A stretch of DNA of 64,000 nucleotides from Pseudomonas abietaniphila (GTDB lineage Bacteria > Pseudomonadota > Gammaproteobacteria > Pseudomonadales > Pseudomonadaceae), in NCBI RefSeq assembly GCF_039697315.1, contig NZ_CP155619.1, positions 744,001 to 808,000 on the forward strand. The letters are read 5' to 3'. The notes beneath the pieces are model-generated. The model saw only the letters and a list, made by a program, of their open reading frames with translations. It was not told where the DNA came from and made no database searches. Of this stretch, positions 9,017 through 17,182 are shown one piece after another (within the stretch, counting starts at the first letter, position 1; each line of letters begins with the position of its first letter). A program made the position numbers and the translations under genes.

Positions 9017-9076
9017 ATCAAGCACGCATCATCGTCTGCCGGGTTCGTCCAGGCATCCGAAGATCGCGTGCTTGAT
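9017..9076. repeat. Perfect 11-bp inverted repeat in a convergent intergenic space
   Basis: ATCAAGCACGC at 9017-9027 is answered by GCGTGCTTGAT at 9066-9076, with 38 bases between. It lies between the convergent LLM and clp genes, so it could fold as a long hairpin in either transcript. No T-run follows on either side, so a classical intrinsic terminator is not supported. Confidence 0.5.
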
Positions 9077-9126
9077 AGCACGACGTCATCAACAGTCCTG
9101 CTACCCAATGACGGTAGCGCGTTGAG

Positions 9127-11883
9127 CTAAGTCCCTGTCCCGGCGATAGACACGCGATCATCAGGCTGGTCCGGCGGACTCATGTTTGCTGAGGCGTTTG
9201 GCGCATCCAGCTTATTGAAGAGCACTACGTCACGGGCTTTGTCGTAACCCAGTTCAACGCTGTCGCCGGCCTGGAGCTTGCCAGCGAGCATTTCCTTCGC
9301 GAGCCGCGTTTCGAGGGTCTGGCGAATCTGACGCTTCAACTCTCGCGCGCCAAACTCGGGCTGATAACCAACATCCGCCAGATGATCAATGAGGGTGTCA
9401 GCCACTTTCACCGTGATGTTCTGGGCAGCCGCGGTTCTAATGACCCGATCAAGCTGAATGCCCACAATCGATCGGATGTTGTCCCGAGTAAGGGCATGGA
9501 ACACGATGATGTCGTCGATACGGTTCAGGAATTCGGGACGGAAATGCCCTTTCAAGACGCCCATCAATTCATCACGTAACGCTTTATCCGTAAGGCGTTC
9601 ATTTTCTGGTCGCCCAAGATTCTGCATGATGACGGGAGAGCCCAGATTGCTGGTGGCGATGATGATCGTATTGCTGAAGTCCACAACTCGTCCCTTGCCG
9701 TCCGTGAGACGACCATCATCGAACACCTGCAGCAATACGTTGCTCACATCGGGATGCGCCTTCTCAATCTCGTCGAGCAAAATCACGCTGTAGGGCTTGC
9801 GGCGGACGCGCTCTGTCAACTGACCGCCTTCGTCGTATCCGACATAACCGGGTGGCGCACCGATCAACCGGGCAACCGCATGACGCTCCATGTACTCCGA
9901 CATATCGATGCGAATGATCGATTGCTCGTCTCCAAACACCGTCTCTGCCAACGCCTTGGCCAACTCGGTTTTGCCTACGCCGGTTGGACCAAGAAAGAGA
10001 AACGTGGCAATCGGTCTGTTGGCTTGTCCAAGGCCGGCGCGAGACAAACGAACCGCATCGCTGACCGCAAGCACAGCATCTTCCTGCCCGACCAGCCGAT
10101 CACGCAAAGTGTCTTCCATATTCAGCAGCTTCTGACGCTCTTCCTGGGTGAGTTCGGTTACCGGAATACCGGTCAGACGGGACAGTACTTCGGCAATCGA
10201 CTCAAGGGTCACCTCGAGGGTTTCGGAACCCGTTTTGCGCTCCCAGGCTTCTGTCTCCTCTCCCAATTGGGCTTGTTTTTGACCGATGCGCTCTTCGAAG
10301 CCTTTGGATTCATCGAAGCGTTTACGCGAGGATGAATAGTCCTGTTCGCGTTTGAGCTGGATGATTTCTGCTTCCAGCTCCTGAATGCCAGCGGGCCTTG
10401 AGGAGGCGCTGATGCGCACGCGGGCCGCAGCCTGGTCGATCAGGTCAATGGCCTTGTCCGGCAGAAAGCGCGAGGTAATGTAACGGTCCGACAGCTCCGC
10501 CGCTGCCACGAATGCTTCGTCGGCGAACGTCACCTGATGGTGCGCCTCAAGTTTATCGCGCAGCCCACGCAGGATAATGATGGTCTGTTCTACGGTAGGC
10601 TCGGATATCAGGACGGGCTGAAAACGTCTTTCGAGCGCCGCATCTTTTTCGATGTGCTTTTGATACTCATTGAGCGTCGTCGCACCGATCAGACTGAGCT
10701 CCCCGCGTGCCAATGCGGGTTTCAATACGTTGGCAATGTCCAGGCCGCCCTCTTCACCTCCCTGCCCCGCGCCAACGATCGTATGCAACTCGTCGATGAA
10801 CAGAATCAGCTCCGAGGTCTTCGCAGCGACTTCATCGAGCAGTTGCTTGGCGCGCTCCTCAAATTCGCCCCGGTATTTGGAGCCCGCGACCATTGAGTTC
10901 AGATTGACTTCAACCAGCCGTCTGCCACGCAGAATTTCCGGGACATCGCCCTTGACTATGCGCTGGGCAAGCCCTTCGACGATGGCTGTCTTGCCGACGC
11001 CGGGTTCACCGATCAGGACCGGATTGTTCTTCCTGCGGCGGGCCAGCACCTCGATGGTGTTTTCGATTTCCTGCGCGCGGCCCAATACGGGATCCAGCTT
11101 GCCCTCACGAGCCAATGACGTCAGATCGCGACCGAACTTGTCGAGTGTCGGTGTTCCCGTGGGGGTATCGACTCTCCCGTCCTCAGCTCCCTTACCCACC
11201 ACTTTGACCACCTTCTGCCGCAAAGCTTCAGGGGTCACGCCGTATTTTTTTAGCAGCGTTCCGGCAATGCTTTCGGGCACCGATGAAAGCCCGATCAACA
11301 GATGCTCGGGGCCAACATATGAGTGCCCTAAATCACGAGATGCCTGAAACGCAAAATTGAACACTTTTTTCAGGCGAGGCGAGATGCTCATCTGATCCAC
11401 CGAAGCCTGCGCCTGCGCTGCGCCCCTTTGAGCGTGTTGATCGATGTAGCCTTTGATGTCGTCCGCAGAAAGCAACAATTCCTTGAGCAACGCTGTGCCT
11501 ACGTCGGTATCGGCAAGCACATACAACAGATGCTCAGTATCGAGCTCGCTGCGGTTGAACTCATGGGCTTTCTCTCCAGCGCGTTGCAGGATTTCCAGCG
11601 TCTGGGAGCTGAATGCATCGGTTGCATCGACAGATTCGCGAGGCACATGCGCAGAGAGCCTGAAGTCATCACCCCTCTGATCCGCTGCTCCGCCCATGTT
11701 GTCGAAAAAGCGGGACACGCCACCGCCCAGCAAAGAGTCGAAGGGGTTCAACATACTTTGATGGCGTAAAAGTTGACGGTAGTCGTGGTCGCAAATGGAC
11801 ATTGTTCTGGCCTGACCATTTTGCGACACGGTCACTCGCGCGACAGCCGGTCTGGCGTTACAAATTTCACAGAGAGTAGCCAT
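9127..11883 (-). CDS. clpG: ClpG/ClpK-type AAA+ disaggregase (Hsp100 with N-terminal zinc-binding segment)
   Basis: 918 residues. Order: Cys-rich N1 segment (C5, C8, C31, H33), a Clp_N double repeat (about 90-228), AAA1 with GEPGVGKT (292-299) and FIDE (362-365), a short middle coiled-coil (about 498-550), AAA2 with GPTGVGKT (632-639) and LLDE (702-705), then a tail rich in Pro, Asp and Ser. The M-domain is short as in ClpC. The stretch after the AAA2 sensor strand ([11 protein letters not shown] to NRID) lacks the I/V-G-F/L loop that ClpA, ClpC and ClpX use to bind ClpP. This combination fits ClpG/ClpK, stand-alone disaggregases that confer superior heat tolerance. An ordinary ClpB would have a longer M-domain and no zinc segment. 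ATP-dependent, cytosolic. Confidence 0.82.
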   Translation of the reverse strand: MATLCEICNARPAVARVTVSQNGQARTMSICDHDYRQLLRHQSMLNPFDSLLGGGVSRFFDNMGGAADQRGDDFRLSAHVPRESVDATDAFSSQTLEILQRAGEKAHEFNRSELDTEHLLYVLADTDVGTALLKELLLSADDIKGYIDQHAQRGAAQAQASVDQMSISPRLKKVFNFAFQASRDLGHSYVGPEHLLIGLSSVPESIAGTLLKKYGVTPEALRQKVVKVVGKGAEDGRVDTPTGTPTLDKFGRDLTSLAREGKLDPVLGRAQEIENTIEVLARRRKNNPVLIGEPGVGKTAIVEGLAQRIVKGDVPEILRGRRLVEVNLNSMVAGSKYRGEFEERAKQLLDEVAAKTSELILFIDELHTIVGAGQGGEEGGLDIANVLKPALARGELSLIGATTLNEYQKHIEKDAALERRFQPVLISEPTVEQTIIILRGLRDKLEAHHQVTFADEAFVAAAELSDRYITSRFLPDKAIDLIDQAAARVRISASSRPAGIQELEAEIIQLKREQDYSSSRKRFDESKGFEERIGQKQAQLGEETEAWERKTGSETLEVTLESIAEVLSRLTGIPVTELTQEERQKLLNMEDTLRDRLVGQEDAVLAVSDAVRLSRAGLGQANRPIATFLFLGPTGVGKTELAKALAETVFGDEQSIIRIDMSEYMERHAVARLIGAPPGYVGYDEGGQLTERVRRKPYSVILLDEIEKAHPDVSNVLLQVFDDGRLTDGKGRVVDFSNTIIIATSNLGSPVIMQNLGRPENERLTDKALRDELMGVLKGHFRPEFLNRIDDIIVFHALTRDNIRSIVGIQLDRVIRTAAAQNITVKVADTLIDHLADVGYQPEFGARELKRQIRQTLETRLAKEMLAGKLQAGDSVELGYDKARDVVLFNKLDAPNASANMSPPDQPDDRVSIAGTGT

Positions 11884-12164
11884 GATGAGTTGTCTCCAAA
11901 AATGGATAACACGGACTCATACAGATGGATCTACGTGCCCTGAACGATGCTCAGGAAACAGGGGCATGAGACCAGCAATACGTTGAGCTTGGTCGGGAAG
12001 ACGATGACGTGGGAGGGAATGGCAGCTTTGAGAAACGATGCCACCCGATCAACATAGTCGCGATCTCATGACAGCGCGCCACGGCTACTTGATTACCGAC
12101 GAACGACGTCTAGACATTTCGTGTGAATAAACAGCCTGTCGTTAGCTATCAACCCAGGCGCTAG

Positions 12165-12704
12165 CTAGCGATTGAGTCCACGCATTGAGGAAAGCTCAAT
12201 CGCCTGACTCATCTCGGTGACCTCGGGAGGCCCGTCATAGCGAAGCCCGCCGATGTAGAACGCAGGCGTGCCGTTTACCCCGCTGCGTACGCCTCCATTA
12301 AAATCGGATTGTATTTTGGGCAGATAGATATCGGTTTGCATCGCAACAACGAGTTCATCGCTGGAAAGGCCGTGTCTCAGTGCGATGGCGCCATACAGCG
12401 GCACGCCCAATCGATCCTGATTTTCATACAACTCGTCGTGGGCCTCCCAGAAGAATCCTCGACTCCCGGCATATTCAGCGGTGACAGCTGCGCCCAGCGC
12501 GTGCGGGTGAGCAGTGGTCAGTGGAAAGTTGCGAAACACAAGCAACAGATCCTCGCCAAAATGCTGCTGCAGCTGCTTGACGACCCAGTACGCCAAACCG
12601 CAATAGGGGCATTCGTAGTCGCCATATTCCACCAGTGTGACCTTGGCATCCGCCCTTCCCTGGCGATGGTCGTTTGCAGTTACCGGGACTTTGAGAGTGG
12701 CCAT
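12165..12704 (-). CDS. DsbA-family thioredoxin-fold oxidoreductase, cytosolic
   Basis: 179 residues with the redox motif CPYC at 32-35 directly after the strand VTLVEYGDYE, and a cis-Pro loop in GVNGTPAFYIGG near residues 143-154. It belongs to the DsbA-like/Thioredoxin_4 group (FrnE and DSBA oxidoreductases). No signal peptide is present, so it should act in the cytosol as a disulfide reductase or oxidase, not as periplasmic DsbA. It lies 8 bases after the peroxiredoxin stop, so the two form an operon. A plausible role is to recycle that peroxiredoxin, which is inference. Confidence 0.85.
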   Translation of the reverse strand: MATLKVPVTANDHRQGRADAKVTLVEYGDYECPYCGLAYWVVKQLQQHFGEDLLLVFRNFPLTTAHPHALGAAVTAEYAGSRGFFWEAHDELYENQDRLGVPLYGAIALRHGLSSDELVVAMQTDIYLPKIQSDFNGGVRSGVNGTPAFYIGGLRYDGPPEVTEMSQAIELSSMRGLNR

Positions 12705-12712
12705 GTGATCAC

Positions 12713-13258
12713 CTACTGGTTTTTGGCGGGCGTGCTGTGGGGGGAATCTGCCAGAGCATCCAGCGCATCCAGAATGCCGTCCGCTCCAGGATTGATTGCC
12801 ATCGGTGAAACGTAGCTCCAGGCGACCACCCCCTCCTTGTCAATCACGAACAACGCACGCTTACAAACTCCAAGGTGGGAATCGTACGCGCCATACTGTC
12901 GCGCCACCGCTCCTTTGGGCTCGAAATCGGCAAGCAGGCTGAAGTGAAACCCACGATCTTTGACGAAGGCCTGATGACACCAGGCGCTGTCGACGGAAAT
13001 ACCCAGCAGCGTCGCGCCGTACTCTCTGAAGGTGGGAAGCACCTGGTTGTACAAGGTCAGTTGGTCGCCACACACCGAGCTCCAGTCAGCGGGGTAGAAC
13101 GCCAATATTACGGGACTTCCCTTTAGCTCGTGCAGGGACAGCCGCTGATCGGGCGTTGCGTACAGGGAGAAATCGGGGGCGACAGTGCCGGCTGGAAGTG
13201 GTCCTTGAAGCAGGCGGTCGGTCGTTTCTTTTGCATCATCCAATGCTGAAGTGTTCAT
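12713..13258 (-). CDS. Peroxiredoxin (AhpC/TSA family)
   Basis: 181 residues. APDFSLYATPDQRLSLHELK and VILAFYPADWSSVC are the thioredoxin-fold entry and the peroxidatic loop. The usual P-x-x-x-T-x-x-C has Ser for Thr. The peroxidatic Cys is the C of SSVCGDQ; later cysteines (AWCHQ, GVCKR) are resolving candidates. Thiol-dependent reduction of H2O2 or organic peroxides is expected. The frame is open far upstream, but similarity begins only at the ATG at 13258. That ATG is also the exact end of a repeated leader sequence shared with the LtrA gene. Co-transcribed with the DsbA-fold gene. Confidence 0.87.
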   Translation of the reverse strand: MNTSALDDAKETTDRLLQGPLPAGTVAPDFSLYATPDQRLSLHELKGSPVILAFYPADWSSVCGDQLTLYNQVLPTFREYGATLLGISVDSAWCHQAFVKDRGFHFSLLADFEPKGAVARQYGAYDSHLGVCKRALFVIDKEGVVAWSYVSPMAINPGADGILDALDALADSPHSTPAKNQ

Positions 13259-13545
13259 TGCTTGAGCCCTGATAGGTGGGGTGGGTTCTGTACAGCCGGA
13301 TACAACTCGCCCGGCGGAGTAATTCCATCCACCGTCAACGGGTTCAGAATGGCGAAGAGGCCTAGAGACAAGCCTGAGTGTCTTCGGCTGCGAGGGTATG
13401 GCCGCATTACGAGCACGAGGCGATCCGCCGTGCTTTCGCGGAATGGGGGTTGAGGCCAGGTTGGCAGCGCAACGGCTGATTTGATCTGACGCACCAATGA
13501 CTATAGTCGCTGTAGGCACCTGCCCGCCGAAAAGAGACCCGCGGT
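13259..13545 (-). repeat. Copy A of a duplicated upstream element, ending at the peroxiredoxin start codon
   Basis: Read toward the peroxiredoxin, this stretch aligns almost end to end with 16888-17182 upstream of the LtrA gene. Shared anchors in order are GACTATAGTCA with its 3' TGG, an AGCCG block, CCTGGCC, CCGCGAA with CACGG, CCTCGTGCT, CACTCAGG, GGTGGAT, CCGCCGGGC, GTTGTATCC, CTATCA and GGCTCA, then the ATG. GACTATAGTC is a perfect 10-bp palindrome. Similarity ends at the start codons. Internal length differences are not multiples of three, arguing against a conserved long protein. Probably a shared promoter/leader module or an interspersed repeat. Confidence 0.75.
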
Positions 13546-13619
13546 AACGTCCAGACTCAGCCGCGTCCCTGAGGCTGCAAAAAGGCGGCAGGGACGGGTT
13601 GGAGCCTTGTCGGGCTTGC

Positions 13620-13922
13620 TTAGCCGGGCAGCTTAGCCGCAAGCACGTCAACCTTCTCGATTGACGGCGGTTCGGCAAACAGCTCGGCAGCCTTTGCCAT
13701 AAGCGCGGCGGCGACCTTGCCCGAAAGATGAGCCTGTCGGCCTGCTTCATCCGGGAAGGCGTCAAAGATGCCAAAGGTGGAAGGTCCCAAGCGGATGGCG
13801 AACCAGGCCGTGGTGGCTGGCTCCTCCGCCACGATTGCAAGACCACTCATTAAAAAGCTCTCAACCTCTTTCTCTTTCCCGGGTTTTGCTTCGAGACGAA
13901 CGAACAACGCTACGTTGACCAT
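13620..13922 (-). CDS. Putative quinol monooxygenase (ABM domain)
   Basis: 100 residues, a second ABM-type protein in the window, with MVNVALFVRLEAKPGKEKEV as first strand and helix and a GPSTFGIFDAF central strand. Small homodimeric ferredoxin-like barrels of this type are often annotated as quinol monooxygenases or as bystanders in stress operons. A GGAGA lies about 10 bases before the ATG at 13922. It is transcribed toward the peroxiredoxin, but 360 bases including the repeat separate them, so it is probably a separate unit. Substrate unknown. Confidence 0.8.
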   Translation of the reverse strand: MVNVALFVRLEAKPGKEKEVESFLMSGLAIVAEEPATTAWFAIRLGPSTFGIFDAFPDEAGRQAHLSGKVAAALMAKAAELFAEPPSIEKVDVLAAKLPG

Positions 13923-14188
13923 GACGTGTCTCCTCTTGTTATGACCAGGTCATCATGCGCCATGCTTTCCAGTAAGCCCAACGGGATATTTGCCGACTTG
14001 CCAGCAAGCTCCAGCGTCGCGGGGATGGAAGATAGCGTCGAGTCATTCCGCCGGCAGACCAAACGGCCAGAAGCAGACGCCGGACCGCATCGTCACCCGT
14101 CATTAGCTGCACCCAGCCCATTTACTCGGCAGCGGCGCCCTTTCCCTCAGCATCCGATGTTCAAGACGCAGACCAACCGAACGGCCGG

Positions 14189-16399
14189 TCAGCGATGAAA
14201 CTCTGGATGGCCCAGGAACGCTTCGAGGGCGGCAAACGGCATCGGTCTGGCGAAGTGATAACCCTGAAAAATATCGCAGCGACTGCCTTTCAGGAATTCC
14301 ATTTGAGACGCCGTTTCCACGCCTTCGGCGACCACAATGAGGCTGAGGTGGTGGGCCATGGAAATAATGCCCTGGGTGATCGCTGCATCGTGGTGATCGG
14401 TAACGATTTCCCGGATGAACGAACGGTCGATCTTGATCTTGTCGATCGGCAAGCGCTTGAGGTAGCTGAGGCTGGAAAAACCGGTTCCGAAGTCATCGAG
14501 TGCAATGCGCACCCCCAATGCCTTGAGCCGATGCAACGTCTCGATCGCCTGTTCAGCGTTATGCAACAGAAGCGATTCGGTGATCTCCAGCTCCAGTTGT
14601 TCACCTCGCAGACCGTGTTTCTCCAGCGTCGCCTGGACATACTGCACGAAATGGCCACGCTGAAAATGCATCGGTGAGATATTAACGGCCATCGAGATGC
14701 CCGTGATGCCCTGGTCGTCCAGCTGGCGCAACTGAGCGCAGGCCGTATCGAGCACCCAAAGGCTAAGCGGGATGATCTGACCACTGTCCTCGGCCACCGG
14801 CACAAACACCGCTGGGGGGATAAATCCCTTTTCCGGATGCTCCCAGCGCAGCAACGCTTCGATCCCGACCACACGCCCGGTACGTGCGTCGATCTGCGGT
14901 TGATAATGCAGCTGTAACGACCGAGTCTCGATAGCCTTTTGCAGGTCATTGCGCAGCCTGGCGTGCTCGCAAACACGCTGATTCAGGTCGCTGGTGTACC
15001 ACTGAAAGTTGTTGCGCCCTTGTTGTTTGGCTTTGTACATGGCCATGTCAGCCTGTTGGATCAACTGCATCGGCTGCTCAAGGTGACCATCGCTCAGGGT
15101 GATACCGACACTTGCGCTCACGTGCAGGTCGATGCCCTGGATGCAGTAGGGTCTGGCAATGCTGGCCATCAATCGCTCAACCACTGGCACGACGTCTTCA
15201 TCACGCAGCAGGTCCGGCAGCAGAACGATGAATTCGTCACCGCCCATGCGCACGATCGTGTCCGCGGGCCTAACCTGCTCGGCCATGCGTCGCGCTACCT
15301 CGATCAGCACCTGATCGCCAAAGTAGTGCCCGATGGAATCATTGATGGATTTGAATCCATCCAGATCAATGCACATTACCGCCAGCCGCCGCTTTCGCAG
15401 ACGACTGAGGTGACAATCCAGAATAAGCTGGTCTTCAAGCGACACACGGTTAAGCAAGCCGGTCAGTTGGTCATGGCTGGCGTTGAAACTCAACTGGCGC
15501 TCGAAATGCTTCTGATCGCTGATGTCACGGGCAATGCCAAACACACCAACGATCTCGCCGTTGACCATGATGGGCAGGTTCGAAATGTCCATGGTCAACA
15601 GTTTTTCATTCTCGTCTCGAAGCCGTGCCTCGAAACGTTGAGGGGCTCCGGCGCGGGCTGCGGAAAAATGCTGACTGACCCGCATCAGGTCTTCCTCAGG
15701 CACCAGACGGGAAAAGTGATGGCCAATGAACTGGGTTGCAGTCTGCGGCTTAAGCTTCAGGCCTGCGGGATTCACACTCTGGATGTTGCCGAGCAGATCG
15801 AGCGCGAACACCGGGTTGGGGTTATAGGTGAACAGCGAACGGAAGCGTTGCTCGCTCTCCTCCAGGCGCTGACCGTCACGCTCATGGCGGATTGCGATGA
15901 CTGCCAGTTGGGCGGCGCAGGCAAGTTGTTGAATCTGTAATTCGTCTGGCGTATGGGTGCGATTCTGATACAGGGCAAATGTGCCCAATACGCTGCCTTC
16001 ATGGGAGAGCAAAGGAACCGACCAGCAGGAATGCAAGTTATGCCCAAGCGCCAGGCTGCGGAAACGCTCCCAATTCGGATCTTGAGCGATGTCTTCAGTG
16101 ACCACCATTTCGCGCCGGAACGCTGCCGTGCCGCAGGTGCCTTCCCGTGGACCGATCGCCATTCCATGAATCGCCTCACTGTACTTGGCCGGCAGGCCGG
16201 GCGCTGCGCCGCTCAGCAAGTGCTTGCCCTCGGCGTCAGTGAGGAGAATGGAACAGAACGTATCGGGGCTCTGGGCGTTTTGCATCTCGCAGATAGCGGT
16301 AAGTATTTCGTCCAGATGTTGGTCGCTTGCGATCATGCCGAGAATGTCACGTTGCGACTCGGGGAACGTATTGCTGTGAAAATCGGGACGAGTATTCAT
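14189..16399 (-). CDS. Cyclic-di-GMP signalling protein, GAF-PAS-GGDEF-EAL
   Basis: 736 residues, no membrane segment, so cytosolic. Domain order: GAF (about 25-175), PAS (about 183-300), GGDEF (about 303-465), EAL (about 480-730). The cyclase signature GGDEF is intact at 386-390 and a product-inhibition site RPAD sits at 377-380, five residues before it. The phosphodiesterase signature EALLRW (514-519) and the DDFGTGFSS loop are intact, so both activities are possible and one half may dominate. GAF and PAS imply small-molecule or redox input. It stands alone. Its EAL coding region resembles the relic at 1205-1328. Confidence 0.92.
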   Translation of the reverse strand: MNTRPDFHSNTFPESQRDILGMIASDQHLDEILTAICEMQNAQSPDTFCSILLTDAEGKHLLSGAAPGLPAKYSEAIHGMAIGPREGTCGTAAFRREMVVTEDIAQDPNWERFRSLALGHNLHSCWSVPLLSHEGSVLGTFALYQNRTHTPDELQIQQLACAAQLAVIAIRHERDGQRLEESEQRFRSLFTYNPNPVFALDLLGNIQSVNPAGLKLKPQTATQFIGHHFSRLVPEEDLMRVSQHFSAARAGAPQRFEARLRDENEKLLTMDISNLPIMVNGEIVGVFGIARDISDQKHFERQLSFNASHDQLTGLLNRVSLEDQLILDCHLSRLRKRRLAVMCIDLDGFKSINDSIGHYFGDQVLIEVARRMAEQVRPADTIVRMGGDEFIVLLPDLLRDEDVVPVVERLMASIARPYCIQGIDLHVSASVGITLSDGHLEQPMQLIQQADMAMYKAKQQGRNNFQWYTSDLNQRVCEHARLRNDLQKAIETRSLQLHYQPQIDARTGRVVGIEALLRWEHPEKGFIPPAVFVPVAEDSGQIIPLSLWVLDTACAQLRQLDDQGITGISMAVNISPMHFQRGHFVQYVQATLEKHGLRGEQLELEITESLLLHNAEQAIETLHRLKALGVRIALDDFGTGFSSLSYLKRLPIDKIKIDRSFIREIVTDHHDAAITQGIISMAHHLSLIVVAEGVETASQMEFLKGSRCDIFQGYHFARPMPFAALEAFLGHPEFHR

Positions 16400-16887
16400 G
16401 GTGGTTCCTGAAGACTCTCGAGGTCGTCCGGTCTACAGAGAGCCAGAAATAGCGGGCGGCCGATCACTGTCCACTAGTGCGTCGGTCGCGCACTGTAGGC
16501 AGCTGCGCCCCGCTGAAGAAAGGCTCAGAGGTGACATAAAAAGCAGTGTCAGATTGACGCCGGTTGGCGGTGAACGGACCACGACCATTCCGCCGATGTG
16601 ATCGCCCTCTGCCCGAACGATCATCGTGAAGCGCACTATCGAAGGAACAAGGCAGAGGTCCGCGAATTTCCTCACCTTGGCCCTGGGTTTTACCTGATCG
16701 TCACATGTTCGAGACGTGGCTCTGGTCAATTTCTGGGTGTCATAACGGGCAGCAATTGTCCCCCAGAAAGCAGAAGTACCCTCGACTTTAGTAGCGCAAC
16801 AGCCGCAAAAACCATCGAGTGAAAAAGCCGCCTAAAACTGCAGCAAGATAAGTGCGCGAGCTGCTGGTGGTCTCGGATGCCGAAAAT
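16400..16887. other. Intergenic region without a supported gene
   Basis: Nearly 490 bases between the GGDEF-EAL start and copy B of the repeated element. It must contain the promoter for the minus-strand signalling gene. Open frames on both strands (for example 16433-16729 minus) show no family resemblance. The last 60 bases weakly resemble the sequence beyond copy A, so the repeat may extend a little further here. Confidence 0.45.
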
Positions 16888-17182
16888 TCGTTCTACGGCT
16901 ACGGTAAGTGCCAAATACGACTATAGTCACTGGTGAGCCAGGGAGCATCCAGCCGCTATGTTACACGCCTGGCCCTCAATCCAATACCGCGAAGACACGG
17001 AGGATTACCTCGTGCTTCTTCCCGCGAAACTTGAACGTCTGGCTGCCAAAAACACTCAGGCTCAGGCTGAGATTAGGGCCCGTTTCTTTTGTGAATCCAC
17101 TGATGGTGGATTGAGTTATCCCGCCGGGCACGTTGTATCCCGCCAAGCACGCCCCCACCACCCATCTATCAAGGCTCAGGCA
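16888..17182 (+). repeat. Copy B of the duplicated upstream element, ending at the LtrA-family start codon
   Basis: The counterpart of 13259-13545 in inverted genomic orientation, but in the same orientation relative to its gene. It carries the palindrome GACTATAGTC at about 16919-16928 and the same ordered blocks down to GGCTCAGGCA, then the ATG at 17183. An open frame continues from 16958 into the LtrA gene without a stop, but its text has no LtrA similarity, so the leader is treated as non-coding. Confidence 0.75.

Noticed and set aside
9031..9056. tRNA or tRNA fragment (GGGTTCGTCC like a T-arm)
   Set aside because: TGCC/GGCA pairing with a TTCG loop is present, but no acceptor, D-arm or anticodon arm can be formed around it.
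9127..11883. ClpB or ClpC assignment
   Set aside because: The middle domain is too short for ClpB, and the ClpP-contact loop expected in ClpC and ClpA is missing; the Cys-rich N-terminus is also foreign to both.
11884..12164. Heat-shock sigma32 promoter upstream of the clpG-type gene
   Set aside because: A CCCCTGTTT resembles the -10 consensus, but no CTTGAA-like -35 element is found at a suitable distance.
13259..13846. N-terminal extension of the peroxiredoxin to 377 residues
   Set aside because: The added part is Arg/Pro/Ser-rich, has no similarity to peroxiredoxins, and covers the repeated leader; the family begins at the ATG at 13258.
16958..17182. N-terminal extension of the LtrA protein to 453 residues
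   Set aside because: The extra 75 codons lie in the repeated leader and their frame is not preserved in the sister copy.
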